Assembly (NCBI RefSeq): GCF_028583425.1
Contig: NC_072796.1
Span: 87,224,464 to 87,288,463 of the forward strand
Length of the DNA stretch: 64,000 nucleotides
Origin: Eublepharis macularius
Lineage: Eukaryota > Chordata > Lepidosauria > Squamata > Eublepharidae
Direction: 5' to 3'
A program made the position numbers and the translations under genes. The notes below the pieces were generated by a model. It was not told where the DNA came from, did not search any database, and was given only the letters and a program-made list of their open reading frames with translations. This document shows, in pieces, positions 36,402-49,000 of this stretch (its first letter is position 1; each line of letters starts with the position of its first letter).

Positions 36402-38384
36402 TCAGTGTCCATCTGCTATGATTTCGTGCATTTTAAAAAGGGCCTTGTGGAAAATATATTCTGAAATCCTAAAGGCACAAAGGGATGTTCTTCCGTGTCA
36501 ATTCCACCTAGCCATGTTAGTAAAAAAAAAGGGGGGGATATACTTTTTTCTATGTCCAATAAATGACTTCTCGTGTGCATTTTGGGAGTGCTTCAGAATT
36601 CTTCGTTAAGTTGGGCGTTAAAGGGGAGTGGTCTTCTCTTTTTAAACTGATGATGAATTCTGGAGAACTAGAATAATTATATTGTTTTGTGTCTCTTTGC
36701 TTGGCATTAAATGGTGTCACATAGCTTTAGTTTTTGAACTACCCCAGGGTAGTTATCCAAGCTAATTTGCAGTCCCCTCCTGTTAAGCCTCTGTGTCTCT
36801 GTGTGTGCACGCCTGTGTATCCGTCTCTTTTCAGGGGATCCCATGTTAGAAAATATTTTACAGTCCATAGTCAACATAGAATCGACTTCCCAGCAAGTAC
36901 ACATTAAACTTTTCGGAACTATTCAAAACAGCCAAGACTATAGCTCAGGTTCTTTAGCTTGATCTGCAGTGAACTTTTGATCTGGCTAAGGATTGATTTT
37001 AAAGGTACACCCCATTCCTTTTAATGGGGCTTTTGCCTCAACAAATATAGCTCCGGTTAATAGGGAATATATTTTTAGAACCTAATTTAAATACAAGAAT
37101 GCTTCTTTCGTGGTTGCCCCACAATTTCCACACAGAATTCCAACTGGCTATTCTAAATTCCAGGGAAGGGACTTTAGCTGGGGCGGGGGCCAGGGGCAAA
37201 TAGTCAAATAACACTTTTTGTTCCAGAACAGCCCCACAAAATTTGTTTTCCCCACTGGAAAACAGCCAGTGGGCTCCAACGAGAACACATCTTCCCCCAG
37301 GGAAGGGTTTTATCTTTTGTTTGGCCAGAGTTTTATTCCAGACCAAATATTTAAAGTGGATCCTAATGGCATTCTAGAACATTCTTACTCCGAAATCCCT
37401 CTGAATCCAAGAAGGTTTACGGCCTGGGTCACCCTCATCCTGTCGGTTCCGACGGAGGGGATCTTCTGCAGAGCCTCTCTGGAGCCCGTAGCTCGGAGCG
37501 TGGCATCCGGGCCGCGATCCAGAACAGGCGCCCTTCCTACGCCGGGTGGACTTCCTTCCCTGGCAAAGGGAGGCGGAATTCGGCTGAGAAGGGGCAACTT
37601 CCCCCGCCCCAGGCCCCAGGCTGCTCCGAGCTGTGGTTCAGTGATGGCCTTAACTTGTCTCTGTCAGGAGCGAAATGAAATCAACGGCGGCCTGGCCAAA
37701 TTAAATCAGGCGGATCTGAAATTTCTTGAGAAGCTCCAAGTTTCCACCACCACACCCACGCCCACGTTTCTGCTGCGCCGTTTTCTAAAGTCCAGGCCCC
37801 TCTATACCTTCCGAATAATCGCCTTTCCCAAATTCTGGGGCTGCTTTTATTCCTTGACCGCGCTAGCGCGATCCTGTGGGCCGGACAGCGCTTGCCTTAA
37901 AGGGCAGCGGTTCCGCCGTTCCTGCTTTCAAACGAGCCGAACGAAGGTCTGGGAAGGGACCATCCTGGAACTTCAGCGCACCTTTGGCGCGCTCTTTGTC
38001 GTGGAACAGTAGGGCGCGCTCGGTTTCCAGTGGCCCAAGGGCCTGTTGGAGAGGTCGGAAGGGAGCGCTTCCCTAGCTGGTTTCGGATTCCTAATGAAAC
38101 CCAAGCCCGGAGCAACGGGTAGCGGGTGTAATAACAGGTTCGAAGGCAAACCAAGTGCCTTTTAAAAATCCATCCCGAAAACCGAGGCCCAGCCAAATAT
38201 TCGCTATAAATTCGTGAGATTTATGCTCAAATCAACGCCACCTGGGCAACACGTTCTCTCCTCGGACTTTCCCCTCCTTCAAGAACAGCCGATAGGCTTC
38301 CAGATATTATGAACCAGCATCCTTTTTAAAAATCAAAATAAATGTGTGGAACACCTTGCAGGAGGACTTCAGGATTTGAGTCCG

Positions 38385-38550
38385 GTGGCAGGGAGCTTTC
38401 AAGAGTCACCGCTCCCTTCTGCAGACACCTGTCTATAAAGACACCTGTCTGACTCTCAAAAGCTTTCACCCTGGAAATCTCGTTGGTCTCTAAGGTGCTA
38501 TTAGACTCCAGTCCTGCTGTTCTACTGCAGACCAACCGGCTACCCGCTTA
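38385..38550 (+). repeat. Dispersed repeat, 'TACTGGACTC' family, foldback form
   Basis: Contains both an inverted half (gagctttcaagagtcaccgc) and a direct half (gactctcaaaagctttcacc ... ggtgctattagactccag), suggesting that the full repeat is a partial palindrome. Confidence 0.7.
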
Positions 38551-39630
38551 AAACTTGCAGGACCGTAACTATCCAAAACTTAATGGGCCCCTTTCTAAGC
38601 CATCAGTTTGACTTCCAATGAAAGACTCGCGTTCTTGTTCCATTCACAAAGGCTGCTGTAAAGGAGGCGAGTGGGATCTTTGGGAACAAATAGGTGGGAC
38701 GCGGGTACCTGCCAGGTGGGGCAGTATAGGCCCCTCCAAGTCAATGAGTTGGATCTAACGGGGATTTCTACTGAAAAGGGAAGAAGTTCCCTTCGACCAC
38801 CAAAAGGGATCATGGGATCTGTAAGCGTAAAAGGCGTGGGGGCCGGAGTAAGGAGGGCAGTTAGGTAAGACGAAGTGAGAAAGCTGGGCGGATTCAACCC
38901 GATATCCTTTTTTGCATGAAAAGAATCCTGTATGCAGCTAAGATGTATTATTTTCCTCGCAATGAAGGAAAACTGAAGGGAAAAAACTTCCACCAAAAAT
39001 AATGGAAACGTGAAACAATTACTCCCAAGTAGGTGCCTGCAGCCAACCAATTAGCGCTGCAACTTATTTAAACAGATAATCTTAGATGCTGGCGATTTCA
39101 GCCCAAAATTGTGGATTGCAGTTCCTAATACACATGGCTTGAATATGCTGGCCCTGGGTTTCTTCATACTTCGAAAGTGTCTGGGCTCCGAAACAGGGTC
39201 TTTTTACGTTTTAAAATAACTTGGTGATAAGAACACTTTTAGGAAAAGGAACTAAACGAGATCCTGCCGTTGTAGTCCAAGGGGCAGAGTCCTCAACGGC
39301 ACACCCGGCAGGGCCCAGCGATGGATGAAGGGCTGGGGCCAGAGGCAGGCTTTCCATAATCCTAGGGCCTCTCTGCCTCCCAGGTGTATAGGCGTTGGCC
39401 AGAACTGTGACGCGGGAAAGCGCCACCCGAGGAAGGGTTTGGACGTTGTTGCAGTAAAACTCTTTGACAGCCTCGCCGCACGGCACGTTCCCCCTGGCCG
39501 GCAGGCAGGACAGGGACGTCCTCTTCCCAGAGACAAGCCGCGCCACACGTAGGATCGCGCAGTGTGTATTCGGCTGTACCGGGAACCCATCCGCGGTCCA
39601 CTGGCAGCTCCATCCTTGTCTGTTTCTTTG

Positions 39631-39683
39631 AACTGGAAGTAAGACCTAGTTCAGTTCAATGGGTTTAATCCTAGGCAAGTGTT
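39631..39683. repeat. Palindromic MITE fragment
   Basis: aactggaagtaagacctagt, cagttcaatgggtttaatcc and taggcaagtgtt. Confidence 0.5.
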
Positions 39684-39919
39684 AAGAAGAAGTTCTGTCA
39701 GCTTCTTTCATGCACTTCCCCCGGAACAGCATTCATACCAGAAAGCAAAGTGAAGAGAAGGAGCTGGGCAAGCCGTCGAAGATGTTATCTTTGAAGGGAT
39801 GTACTAAAACGAAAGTTGGCATTTATATCGTTGGTGTTTGTACACTCCCCGTTTTAAGCCAGGGCAGCCGACTGAAGTCCTGAACTCCTCTATATTCATC
39901 CGGAACAAGCTTAAGTAGC

Positions 39920-39985
39920 TATACTCGGAAGCAAGTCTCTGGTTTGTCAGTAAGGCTTACTCCCAGGAAAAGGTCATCAAAACCT
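39920..39985. repeat. Palindromic MITE fragment
   Basis: atactcggaagcaagtctct and gtaaggcttactcccaggaa, the two half-motifs of type 2. Confidence 0.5.
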
Positions 39986-40229
39986 AATTAATGGTTTAAA
40001 CAGTCTTCTTAAAAATGCACATTTCACTGATTGGTTTAGGGACCAAGTCATTTCTTCCTTCCTTTCTGAGGCACGATATACTTAACTCTCTGGGAAACTT
40101 GCTTGGGGAGGGGTTTTTGTTTGATTTATTTATTTTATTAAAGCATTTATACTTCTCTTTTCCACATAGTTCAGGGGAGCTTGCAAAACGATTTTAAAAA
40201 TTGCAAAATTAAAATCAAGCTAAAATCTA

Positions 40230-40740
40230 CCCACCCCTCGCCTGCTCTTCACACCCCGTCAAAAGGCCCAACAAACAAACGTGTCTTGCAGCACCTACTG
40301 AAGATCTTCAAGACAGCCCATTCCACAGAGCAGGAGCCACAACGGAAAAGGCCCCAGCTCTAGTCCATGCCAGATGGGCCACCCGCAGAGGTGGGAGCGC
40401 GGGCAGGTGGCTGCCTGAAGACTGCTGTTCGTGCACAGGGACATGTGAAAGGAGAGATCCTTCAAATACGTGGCTCACAGGTCCTGAAGGCCTTTAAAGG
40501 AAACAAACTGGCAGCCAATGTCGCTGTTTCAAACGTGTTACCTTCAGCCAGTGGGGCAGTTCAGGAGCAGATGTAGTTCTGGGTTGTCTTCAGGGGCGGC
40601 CCCACATAAAGCCCGTTGCGGTAACCCAACCAAGAGATTACAGAAGGATGGATCAGCCTGGCCAGATCAGCTGAGTCTAGGTAGGGAGCGAGCTGGGGTA
40701 ACAGATGCAGCTGATAAAAGGCGCTCGGGGCCACCATGGC
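40230..40740 (-). mobile_element. LINE ORF2 3'-end remnant (CR1/L2-like)
   Basis: Minus-strand frames include LKQRHWLPVCF and CSVEWAVLKIF, degraded versions of HWLPV...LWNxLP of CR1/L2-type ORF2. The left end carries an A/T-rich tail shared with other fragments. Old and broken. Confidence 0.55.
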
Positions 40741-43700
40741 TTTTCAAAACATCTGTTCTCTCCCTGTCCCTTTCAGAGCTGCCTGACCAGCAGAAATTCG
40801 GCAGGTAAAGCTGTCATTTATTATCCCTGCTGGGAAAAGTTTCACCCACACCGTAGCTGTGGAAGTAATTGGCGGGACCCAAGAATGGGGAGTGGAACGG
40901 GGGGGGGATGCTGTGTCAAGGCATCCATTTTAACAGAGCAGCCCATTACCATGATTTGATGCATCTCTGTGATTTCAGAAATGAAATGCATTTTTTTTCA
41001 ATACCGATGAGACTGTATGTGTTGCGTTGCGTGTACTAAACGCAACACGATGTGCTCGTGTACTAAACTTTATACTGGATCCAGACCAATGTGGCTCCAG
41101 TCCCGAGCAAGCTGGGTGGGGGTGGCTGCGACTTTAGCCAATTCAGGTTGTCACGTGCCTGGGGGAAAAAGTCTCTTCCTTTTCATAGAGGCTAAACGGG
41201 CTGTTATTTACCAGATGACACTTAACCTCCATTTGGACACACCTAAGCCTCTATTACAGGGACAAGCCATTCCCCCTCAGGCCTACTGGAGCCCTCCCAG
41301 CGCAGGCACAACAGATACACAGTCTGGCCTGCCTCCATGGTAAAGGGGACGAAGCCCCAGGGAAGGGCATTGAGCCTGATGCCCCGACTCACGAGAGGGT
41401 TTCTTTTGTACATCATAACCTGAACCAAAAGCGCTTGGGTGGCCCGATCCGGGGAACGCGGCTCTTCGGCTGCGATTCCCTTCCCAGGATCCGCAAATCG
41501 GCAGCGCATAAAGTAACTAAGCGGTACTTTCAGCCCGAGCTGACCGGGTCAAACGTGCTTGGGTGGGGCCGGCCTCCGGAGAAGCTCCTCCGCGCCTGCA
41601 GGCGTGCCGTCCTTGTCACCCAGCGTTGCCGATAGCCGGAAGGTTGCGGGACGTCTCCAGCTTCTCGGAGTCGCAGCAAGCGCTAAGAGGCACGGGAATA
41701 TTTGGCGAACGGTTTTCCTTCCGGGGGGTGGGGTGGGGATCAGCGGTACAGCTCTATAGTCACCAACATAAAAATACTACTGACAATGTAACCTTATGCA
41801 GCTTTATTCCAGTCTAAGTCCACTGAAATAAATGGGCTTAGGCTGGAGTAACTCTGCATAGGATTGCTCTGTGAGTATGGCTCGTAAAAGAGTGGATGGT
41901 TGCCTTTAACGAGCCATGCCCTGGAGAGAAAAAACTTGCAGAGCGGCACCAGCGCAAAAAAGGGAAACTAGAACAGCGCAATCAATCCTTGAGCTCAGGC
42001 TGCCGAAGCGTTCAGGATCGCAGCCTGGCCTGGAAGCTCCTTTGACTGCCAGGAACTTCGAACCTCGTTGCAGTCCCTTTTCACACTCTTGGCCCTAGGG
42101 CCAGGAGCCTGAGCCCGACGCTGCAGCCCTTGCACGCTCCTTTGAGTTCTCGTCCAGCCTTGGCTGATAGTTGTACCAAGGGGCTTTCCTGGCAAGTTAT
42201 GTTTTGTTATGAATATAGGTGGAGGTGGGGGTGATGGAAGCCCTTTAGTTGCCAGGCTGTGGACGGACCACAAATACCATCCTTGGTCTGTTTGTAGTTG
42301 TCTCAGCAGATTCCTTTATCTAAATAAATTAAAACAATCAGAGCTCAGCAAGGAAGAAACAGAGCAAACCAGACTACGCCTTTTACTGGCCCAAGCTATT
42401 AATGTTTAAATAATGCAATTAATGCAATCCTCTGGTCTACTCTTTCTTCTAGGAAAAAAGATCCAGGTGGTGTATTCACAGGAGCTGTGTTGAAGCAACC
42501 ATGCCTAAGCAAGGGGCAATTCTCCATACTCACTAGGAGTTACTCCTGGACTGTGTTTGTGCCACAGTTTGATGTCAGAACTAGGAATAAGTCCTAGTGA
42601 TGAAATGCCAGGAAGTAGGTAGTAGGAGTAAGTTGACAGTTCTCCCAGCAGAGGGAAATAACAGGTGGGGTTCTGTATTGGGATCAGTTGTATTAAAGGT
42701 TTTTGTGTTTGATCTGGAGTTGAAGGTGAGCAGAGAAGTGGCCTAATTTGCAGATGGCACTCAGTTATTCACCATGGCAAGACAGTGAATTAGGAAGAGA
42801 GTCAAAATCTCTGGCTTCTCCAGGTAGCAGGATTTCAGTTAGCTGTGCCTAGAAGAAACCATTGCTTGAAATCCAAGGTAGCTGCTTCCTCTTGGAGGAA
42901 AAACTATTGGGCCAGCTGGATCATTGTTCTGACCTGATGTAGGATAGCATCCTATGTGCAACTGTTTACACACAGTGGAGAACCAGATGTTACTATGATC
43001 ACAGCTTCTGGAAAAGTGTTAAAATAGATGGACTTGTGTACAAATGCTAGCAGTTGGTTTAAGGAGAGAGAAAAAAAGAAACAACTAAGAGTAGAACAAC
43101 CTCACCAAGCAATAATCAGTTGTGATTTAAATGTGGTTATCTCTCCATTCCTTTTCCTAATTGAATGAAGACTTGTTATGTGGCATGTTCCTTGTAAGTA
43201 TGAAGATAATGGACTTGTTCATTAAAAGGGTGCCAGTTCCATTTTATCTCTGGGGAATATATTTAGGAACCACGTAGCCTTTGTCTCCTGCCCCCATATT
43301 GTGTAATTACTTTATATTGTCCAATTTACTTTAAAGCTTTTTATTGTTGCAATTTAGAAGCAAAATTTATTCGCCACACATCCTGTTTAAAGCAATAATT
43401 TTCCTGTGTTAAACAAAGATGAACATATTAGAATATGTTTTGGCAGTCAAAGGTTGCATCCTGAATAGCAATAAGAGTAAGACTATATTCACATATTTTT
43501 CTTTGTTAAAGAATATTTTAAACCCTGCTGTTTTGACTGAAAGAACATGGAAAGACACTGTAATACAGAAGCATTTTGCATTTACATAATGAACACTGTT
43601 CAGTGCAGGAACTGAAAATGTGTTTTTCTTTCCTAGTGAGCATGTGTTTTTCTTCAGTATGACTAGCAACTTAAATTACCATTTTGTAAAATATACAGGT

Positions 43701-45664
43701 AATTTCTACATTGCTTAAACATTTGTCAGAGAACTTATTTCGACCCAAACTTATTTAAGTGATAATGTAAGTACAACCAGCAAATTTTCAGCAAGCGAAT
43801 TTCCTGAGTCCTGTGTGTTGCTACCCCTAAATTTGTGAAAAGTTTTTTTTTGTGTGTATGCATACTTAATATAAATACATTATATATGTGTTTTTCAGTG
43901 TCAATCCTTGTTGTGGCAACAATGCAGGTTTGAATTTATTTTTGCATTGCAGAATGACTTATCTTGATCTTTGAAGAATGAGTCTCAGATTTTATCAAAA
44001 ACGAAAGCAATTAAAAAAACATAATGTACCTGTCACTGGCTTTCATTTTAGGGTTATCCTTATATTATATCGGCCAATTCAGAATATTGGTTGAACCCAT
44101 TCAGAGCATCGGGATGTATTGGATTATTATCTCAATTGTTGTTGCATTTGTTTGATCACTGGGGTTGGGGGCTCAGAAGAATAATATAGATTAGATCTTC
44201 TAATTTGGCTCCTGAAGAAAACCAGTTTAGCCATTCATTTTCATCTTCAGAGGTTCTGTGGACTTCCAGATTTATTTGTTATGTGCCAGGAATCAAATTG
44301 ACCAAAGCTGTTGTAGGATTCCAACCCCCCCCCCACACACACCAGGGCCGTGATTGGCTGAAGTGCTTTCCCTTGGCCTCAGGCTGCAAGGGGTAGAGGT
44401 TCAACATGTCCAGTGGCTTCCCTCTACCTAGAAGCATTATGGAGGTGTGGCCATGCTTGTGAGGAACCAATAGTGCCTTCTAAGCATTTCTGCCCCATTA
44501 TTCCTCTTCTCTGCTGCCAGAAGGGAGCTTTTCAACTCCTGGTTGTCAGACAGCTGACTGTCAGAGCCATCTTTTAGTGGCTGCCATTGATCAGGTGTCT
44601 GGTGTGAGAATCTTTACAAGGTACCTTTGTGACTCCACTGGGCCTAAGCAATGCTGGACTCAACCGTGTGAGGGGCTAAGAAGTAGGTGGGTCTGGTTTT
44701 GTCTTCACCATCCCTGACAGGGGTTTTTTGTATGGATACTTTTGACTTGCAGTACAATTATTATTAGCAGCCGGGTACAGTAGGTCATTATATTATTTTC
44801 AATGCTGAAGATTGTATCTTATTGTTGTGCTAGGATTTTTTAAACTTTTCAAGGTTTAAGATCAGCACCAAAGACACAGGCTGCATTGAGACATAATGAT
44901 AGCAGACTCTGGAAGATCCCAGGTTCCTGCATTTCCTTGTCTCTGCCCTCCTCATTTTTCGTGTCAGGAACAGAGGACTTCTGTATTTCACACAGATCAT
45001 AGTTTATTGGGTCGTTTGAATCTGATCAAACAGCAAACAGTGACTTCGAAAGCAGAACAATTCTCATTATCATTGTGGGGGGGGGGGGCAGAGCTTAAGC
45101 TCAAGGACTTCCAAGGTTCATTCTTATAATAACTATACTTGATTCATCCGTCATCTGAATACAGCCATGCAGTTAGTTCTCTGTCAGTCATCACAAGAAC
45201 TTATAGGAGACTGACCACATAAACCACATCCACAGAAAGCTGGAACTGAAACCTGTAGGATTCCACAGATACTGAAAGACACTAACCAAAAGATGCTTGC
45301 AATATAAATACAATCATAGTTCTTGGTCATAGCATGCTATACCATGAAAGAGGTGCTAGTTGTAAGGGAAGAAAATTGCATTTGCCCAGCAACACTCTTC
45401 AAGGTGTCTAAATTATTGCATACATTCACCTGGAGCCTACTCTTATCAGTTTGGGGTACTTGATGGAAACATTTTTTAGTTTCTAAGGTTGTTAACAGGT
45501 GCCCATTGTTGTTGTCTCTTTTGCTGGTTCTCAGCAGACGTTCTAACACTGTTTTAAAACATATATTGGCTCTCTTTTTTGCTACCATTCAGTTTTATGA
45601 TTTTTAAAAACTTAAGAACTACTTAAGTTCTCAGGGTTTCCCATTTGAGCTGCCTCTGCTGTAT
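40741..45664. other. No gene recognised
   Basis: CpG-richer until about 42150, then AT-rich. Holds the palindromic MITE at 41792-41868, a SINE-like fragment at about 42830-42960 and short homopolymer runs (C at 44325, G at 45077). No exon recognised. Confidence 0.5.
41792..41868. repeat. Palindromic MITE copy (type 1), best preserved
   Basis: ttatgcagctttattccagt ... gggcttaggctggagtaact ctgcataggattgc; the two halves pair over about 30 bases around the centre ctgaaataaat. Confidence 0.78.
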
Positions 45665-45669
45665 CTTAT

Positions 45670-46013
45670 TGTTAGAAATAACAATGTCTGGTGTACTGCA
45701 GCAGCAAGAAGTAAGAAGAGCCTACCATGCAGGGGGCAGCAAGGATCACTTAGTTAGGACAGTGAGAGTAGCACCTCTCTTGTTTCCTGGGGGTCATTTC
45801 CTTGTCTTGTCTCCTATTGGGCTAAACAGGGCAATATCCTGCTTCTTCTCTCTCCTGCCACACTTCTTCTCTGTCTCTGCAAGATGTAGTCAGATAGCTA
45901 GGATCTATCTCTCCCCCTTTCCCTCAAGTATGTAACTTCCTCAAATAAAGCTTTTGCCTCTCTGACCAGCTCGGCGTTTAATTCCGCAGCGTAGTTTAAC
46001 ACTCGCTCTAACA
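45670..46013 (+). repeat. 5' LTR of the copia element
   Basis: 344 bp bounded by the 6-bp inverted ends TGTTAG and CTAACA. An AATAAA near 45940 is the likely polyadenylation signal. It is all but identical to the copy at 53808-54151. Confidence 0.95.
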
Positions 46014-46025
46014 GGGTAATGGGCC
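46014..46025 (+). promoter_or_regulatory. Copia primer-binding site, half-tRNA-iMet type
   Basis: The 12 bases right after the 5' LTR, gggtaatgggcc, match the complement of the initiator-tRNA-Met anticodon region (gggttatgggcc) at 11 of 12 positions. Drosophila copia is known to prime from a cleaved 5' half of that tRNA. The match is seen; use of this primer is inferred. Confidence 0.6.
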
Positions 46026-49000
46026 ACAGAGGCAAGTAATGCAAGCTGAAGTTAAGAGAGAGCAATAAAAGTTCTGCCGTAGCCACAGGCTAAAGCACAG
46101 AGGGCAGACAATAGAGAAAAGATGGCCGACTCCTACAGTGCACAGCAGGGGTTCCAGGTCGACCGACTACAAGACGGGAAAAACTATGATCTTTGGGCAG
46201 AAAGAATAAAAGCCCATCTTATTCAACTGGACGTCTGGTCTGCAGTAACAGATGAAAAACCGACTGGAGATCCTCAGAAGGAAGCCAAATGGGTCAAGCA
46301 CGACAATAAGGCAAGATCTATTATCATTAATGCTTTAAGTGATAAACAATTGATAAGAGTTATTCATGAGCCCACTTCTAGACAAATGTGGACGTCTCTT
46401 CTAGAAATAAACCGGCAAGAATCAATTAAAACTAAAATTTTGCTAATGAGGCAATTGTATCAGATTCAGATGAAGCCTCAGGAAAAACTGAAAGATCATA
46501 TTGCAAATTTCATGGAATTAACACAGAAATTAAGATCCCTTGGAAAGGAGATCCAGGATGAGGATCTAGCTATAATTTTGCTATCTAGCCTTCCTCAATC
46601 TTATACAAACATAGTACATGTTTTGGAAATGAGAGAAAATTTAAGCTTAAACTATGTACTTGCAAGACTGCAAGAGGAAAGTTTTAGCAAACTGGATCAT
46701 ATAAGTGAGCCAAGAGAGCTAGCTTTAAGAGTCAGTTCAAGAAATGATTTCTCCTGCAGCGTCTGCAGAAAGAAAGGACATTTAAAGGAAGACTGTTGGT
46801 TTCATGATTCACAGAGAGTAAGCAACCAGCCACGAGGGACGGGAAAAAAGGGCTTTAGGAATGCTAATGCAGCCATTAAGTCACCTAATGCCGATGGTCA
46901 AAGGAAAAGCAGATCTGATAAGAATTGTTTAAATGTTGGTAAAAATGATCAAAGCATATGCAAATGGGCAATTGACAGTGCGTGTACTAACCACCTTTGC
47001 AATCAAGAGAAGTTTTTTATTGAGATGAAAGAAAGCCACGACAAATTGTATACGGCAAATGGAGAGGTTTTAACAGCTCGGGGACAAGGGACCGTATCTG
47101 CATGTTGTGCACTACTCAATGGCCAAACTAGAGAAGTGCAGATCACTGATTGTCTATACGTACCTGAAGTTAAATCTAATTTAATATCGGTTTCTGTGAT
47201 GGCCAAAAGAGGAATTGAGACTGTATTCAAAGGAGAGAAATGTTTTATTAGCAATGAAGGTGAATTAATTGCACAAGGCACATTAGAGGATGGCCTGTAT
47301 ATGCTGGATTGCTCTGAAGGCGCAGTGAATTTAATTGAAAAGTGCACTCACAAGAATTGTACTAGTCTTATCCATAGAAGGCTTGGACATGCTAATATGG
47401 ATTATATATATCAGCTTGAAAGGCAGGAACCGGACTAATGATTTGCAAATGAGAAAATGTCCTGATGCAGAAAAATGTGTTTCCTGTATTCAAGCCAAAG
47501 GCACAAGACCTTCTTTCACCAAACAGAGTGAGAAGCAGACGACAAGACCACTGGAGCTGATTCACAGTGATGTCTGTGGACCCATGGGAACAGTAACACC
47601 CAGTGGAAGTAAGTACTTTCTGACTTTTACTGATGATTTTTCAAGATTTACTGTGATTTACCTGCTCAAGGAAAAGAGCCAAGTACTGGAAAAATTCAAG
47701 ATGTACCTAGCAATGGTGCAGAACAGATTCCAGAGAAAACCAATGGCTATCCGCACAGACAATGGAGGCGAGTACGTGGGGAAGGAGATGACAAGCTTCC
47801 TAGCAGATGAAGGAATAGAGCATCACCTGACCGTGCCATACACCCCCGAACTCAACGGGATCGCGGAGAGGAAAAATCGTTCTCTCACAGAAATGTGCAG
47901 GAGCATGCTGCAAGAAGCACAGCTACCTCAAAAATATTGGGGAGAAGCTATCAACACTGCTGCCTATCTGCAGAACATGCTACCTACAAAGGGTGCAAGC
48001 AGCACACCATTTGAACTGTGGTACAACCGCAAGCCCAATGTAAGGCATCTGAGAGTGTTTGGATCAAAGGCCTACACTTATGTTCCGAAGGAAAAGAGGT
48101 CTAAGATGGATCTCAGAACAGAAGCAGGCATATTTGTTGGATATGCACTGGGTTGCAAAGGGATATTCCCAGAAGTATGGAGAAGACTGTCAGGGCTTGC
48201 CGCGGCTGCCGCTGGGCGTGGCACTGGGCGGTCTGCTCCTGACGTCACAGGGGGGCCAGGGACTCTGCAGGACCCTGCTCTGTGGAAGGCCTGAGGCCGA
48301 CGCATCGGTTGCCAATATGAAAGGCCGCTCAAAGTCTGGGTTCCACAGCTTTGTTGTGTCGGACAGGGCGGTGCGCAGGTCAGTGAAGGCAGCCACCTGT
48401 TCCGGGGTCCAGCTGAGACTATTGGGGCTGCCCTTCTTCAGACAGTCAGTCAGGGGGGCTGAGCGGGCCGCAAAATGTGGGATGAAGCGCCCATAATACC
48501 CCATGAGCCCCAGAAACCGCCTGAGCTGCCGCTTGGTTTGTGGTTGGGGCACGTCTGCGATGGAGGCCACCTTTTCAGGTGGTGGTCGGACCTGCCCTCC
48601 CCCTATCACAAAGCCCAGGTACCTGAGTTCCTGGAACCCCAAGTGGCTTTTCTTGGGATTGGCCTTCAGACCCGCTTTCTGTAGTGCCTTGAGGACCCTT
48701 TCCAGGTGCCGTAGGTGGGTGGGCCAGTCAGGGCTGAAGATGACGATGTCATCGATATAGGCCATCGCGAAGTCCCGACAGTCCCCCAGGACTTGGTCCA
48801 CCAACCGCTGGAAGGTAGCTGCCGCCCCGTGGAGGCCGAAGGGCATGCGGCGGAACTGGAAGAGGCCCCGGGGGGTGGCAAAGGCGGTTTTCTCCCTATC
48901 CTCAGGGCGCACTGGTACCTGCCAATACCCCTTCGTCAGGTCGAGGGCCGACAGGTACCGGGCTGGCCCCAGCTGCCCGACCAGGACGTCCGCCCTGGGC

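Larger units (their letters stand above)
36402..40229. other. SOX17 downstream flank with CpG-rich patches
   Basis: A CpG-rich stretch at about 37430-38060 and another at 39280-39620. A 264-codon stop-free stretch (37218-38012, +) has no recognisable domain and starts without ATG. Repeats: 38385-38550, 39631-39683 and 39920-39985. Confidence 0.5.

Noticed and set aside
37218-38012. 264-codon plus-strand open frame as a gene
   Set aside because: Begins without ATG, lies in CpG-rich DNA with few stops, and shows no domain or splice support.
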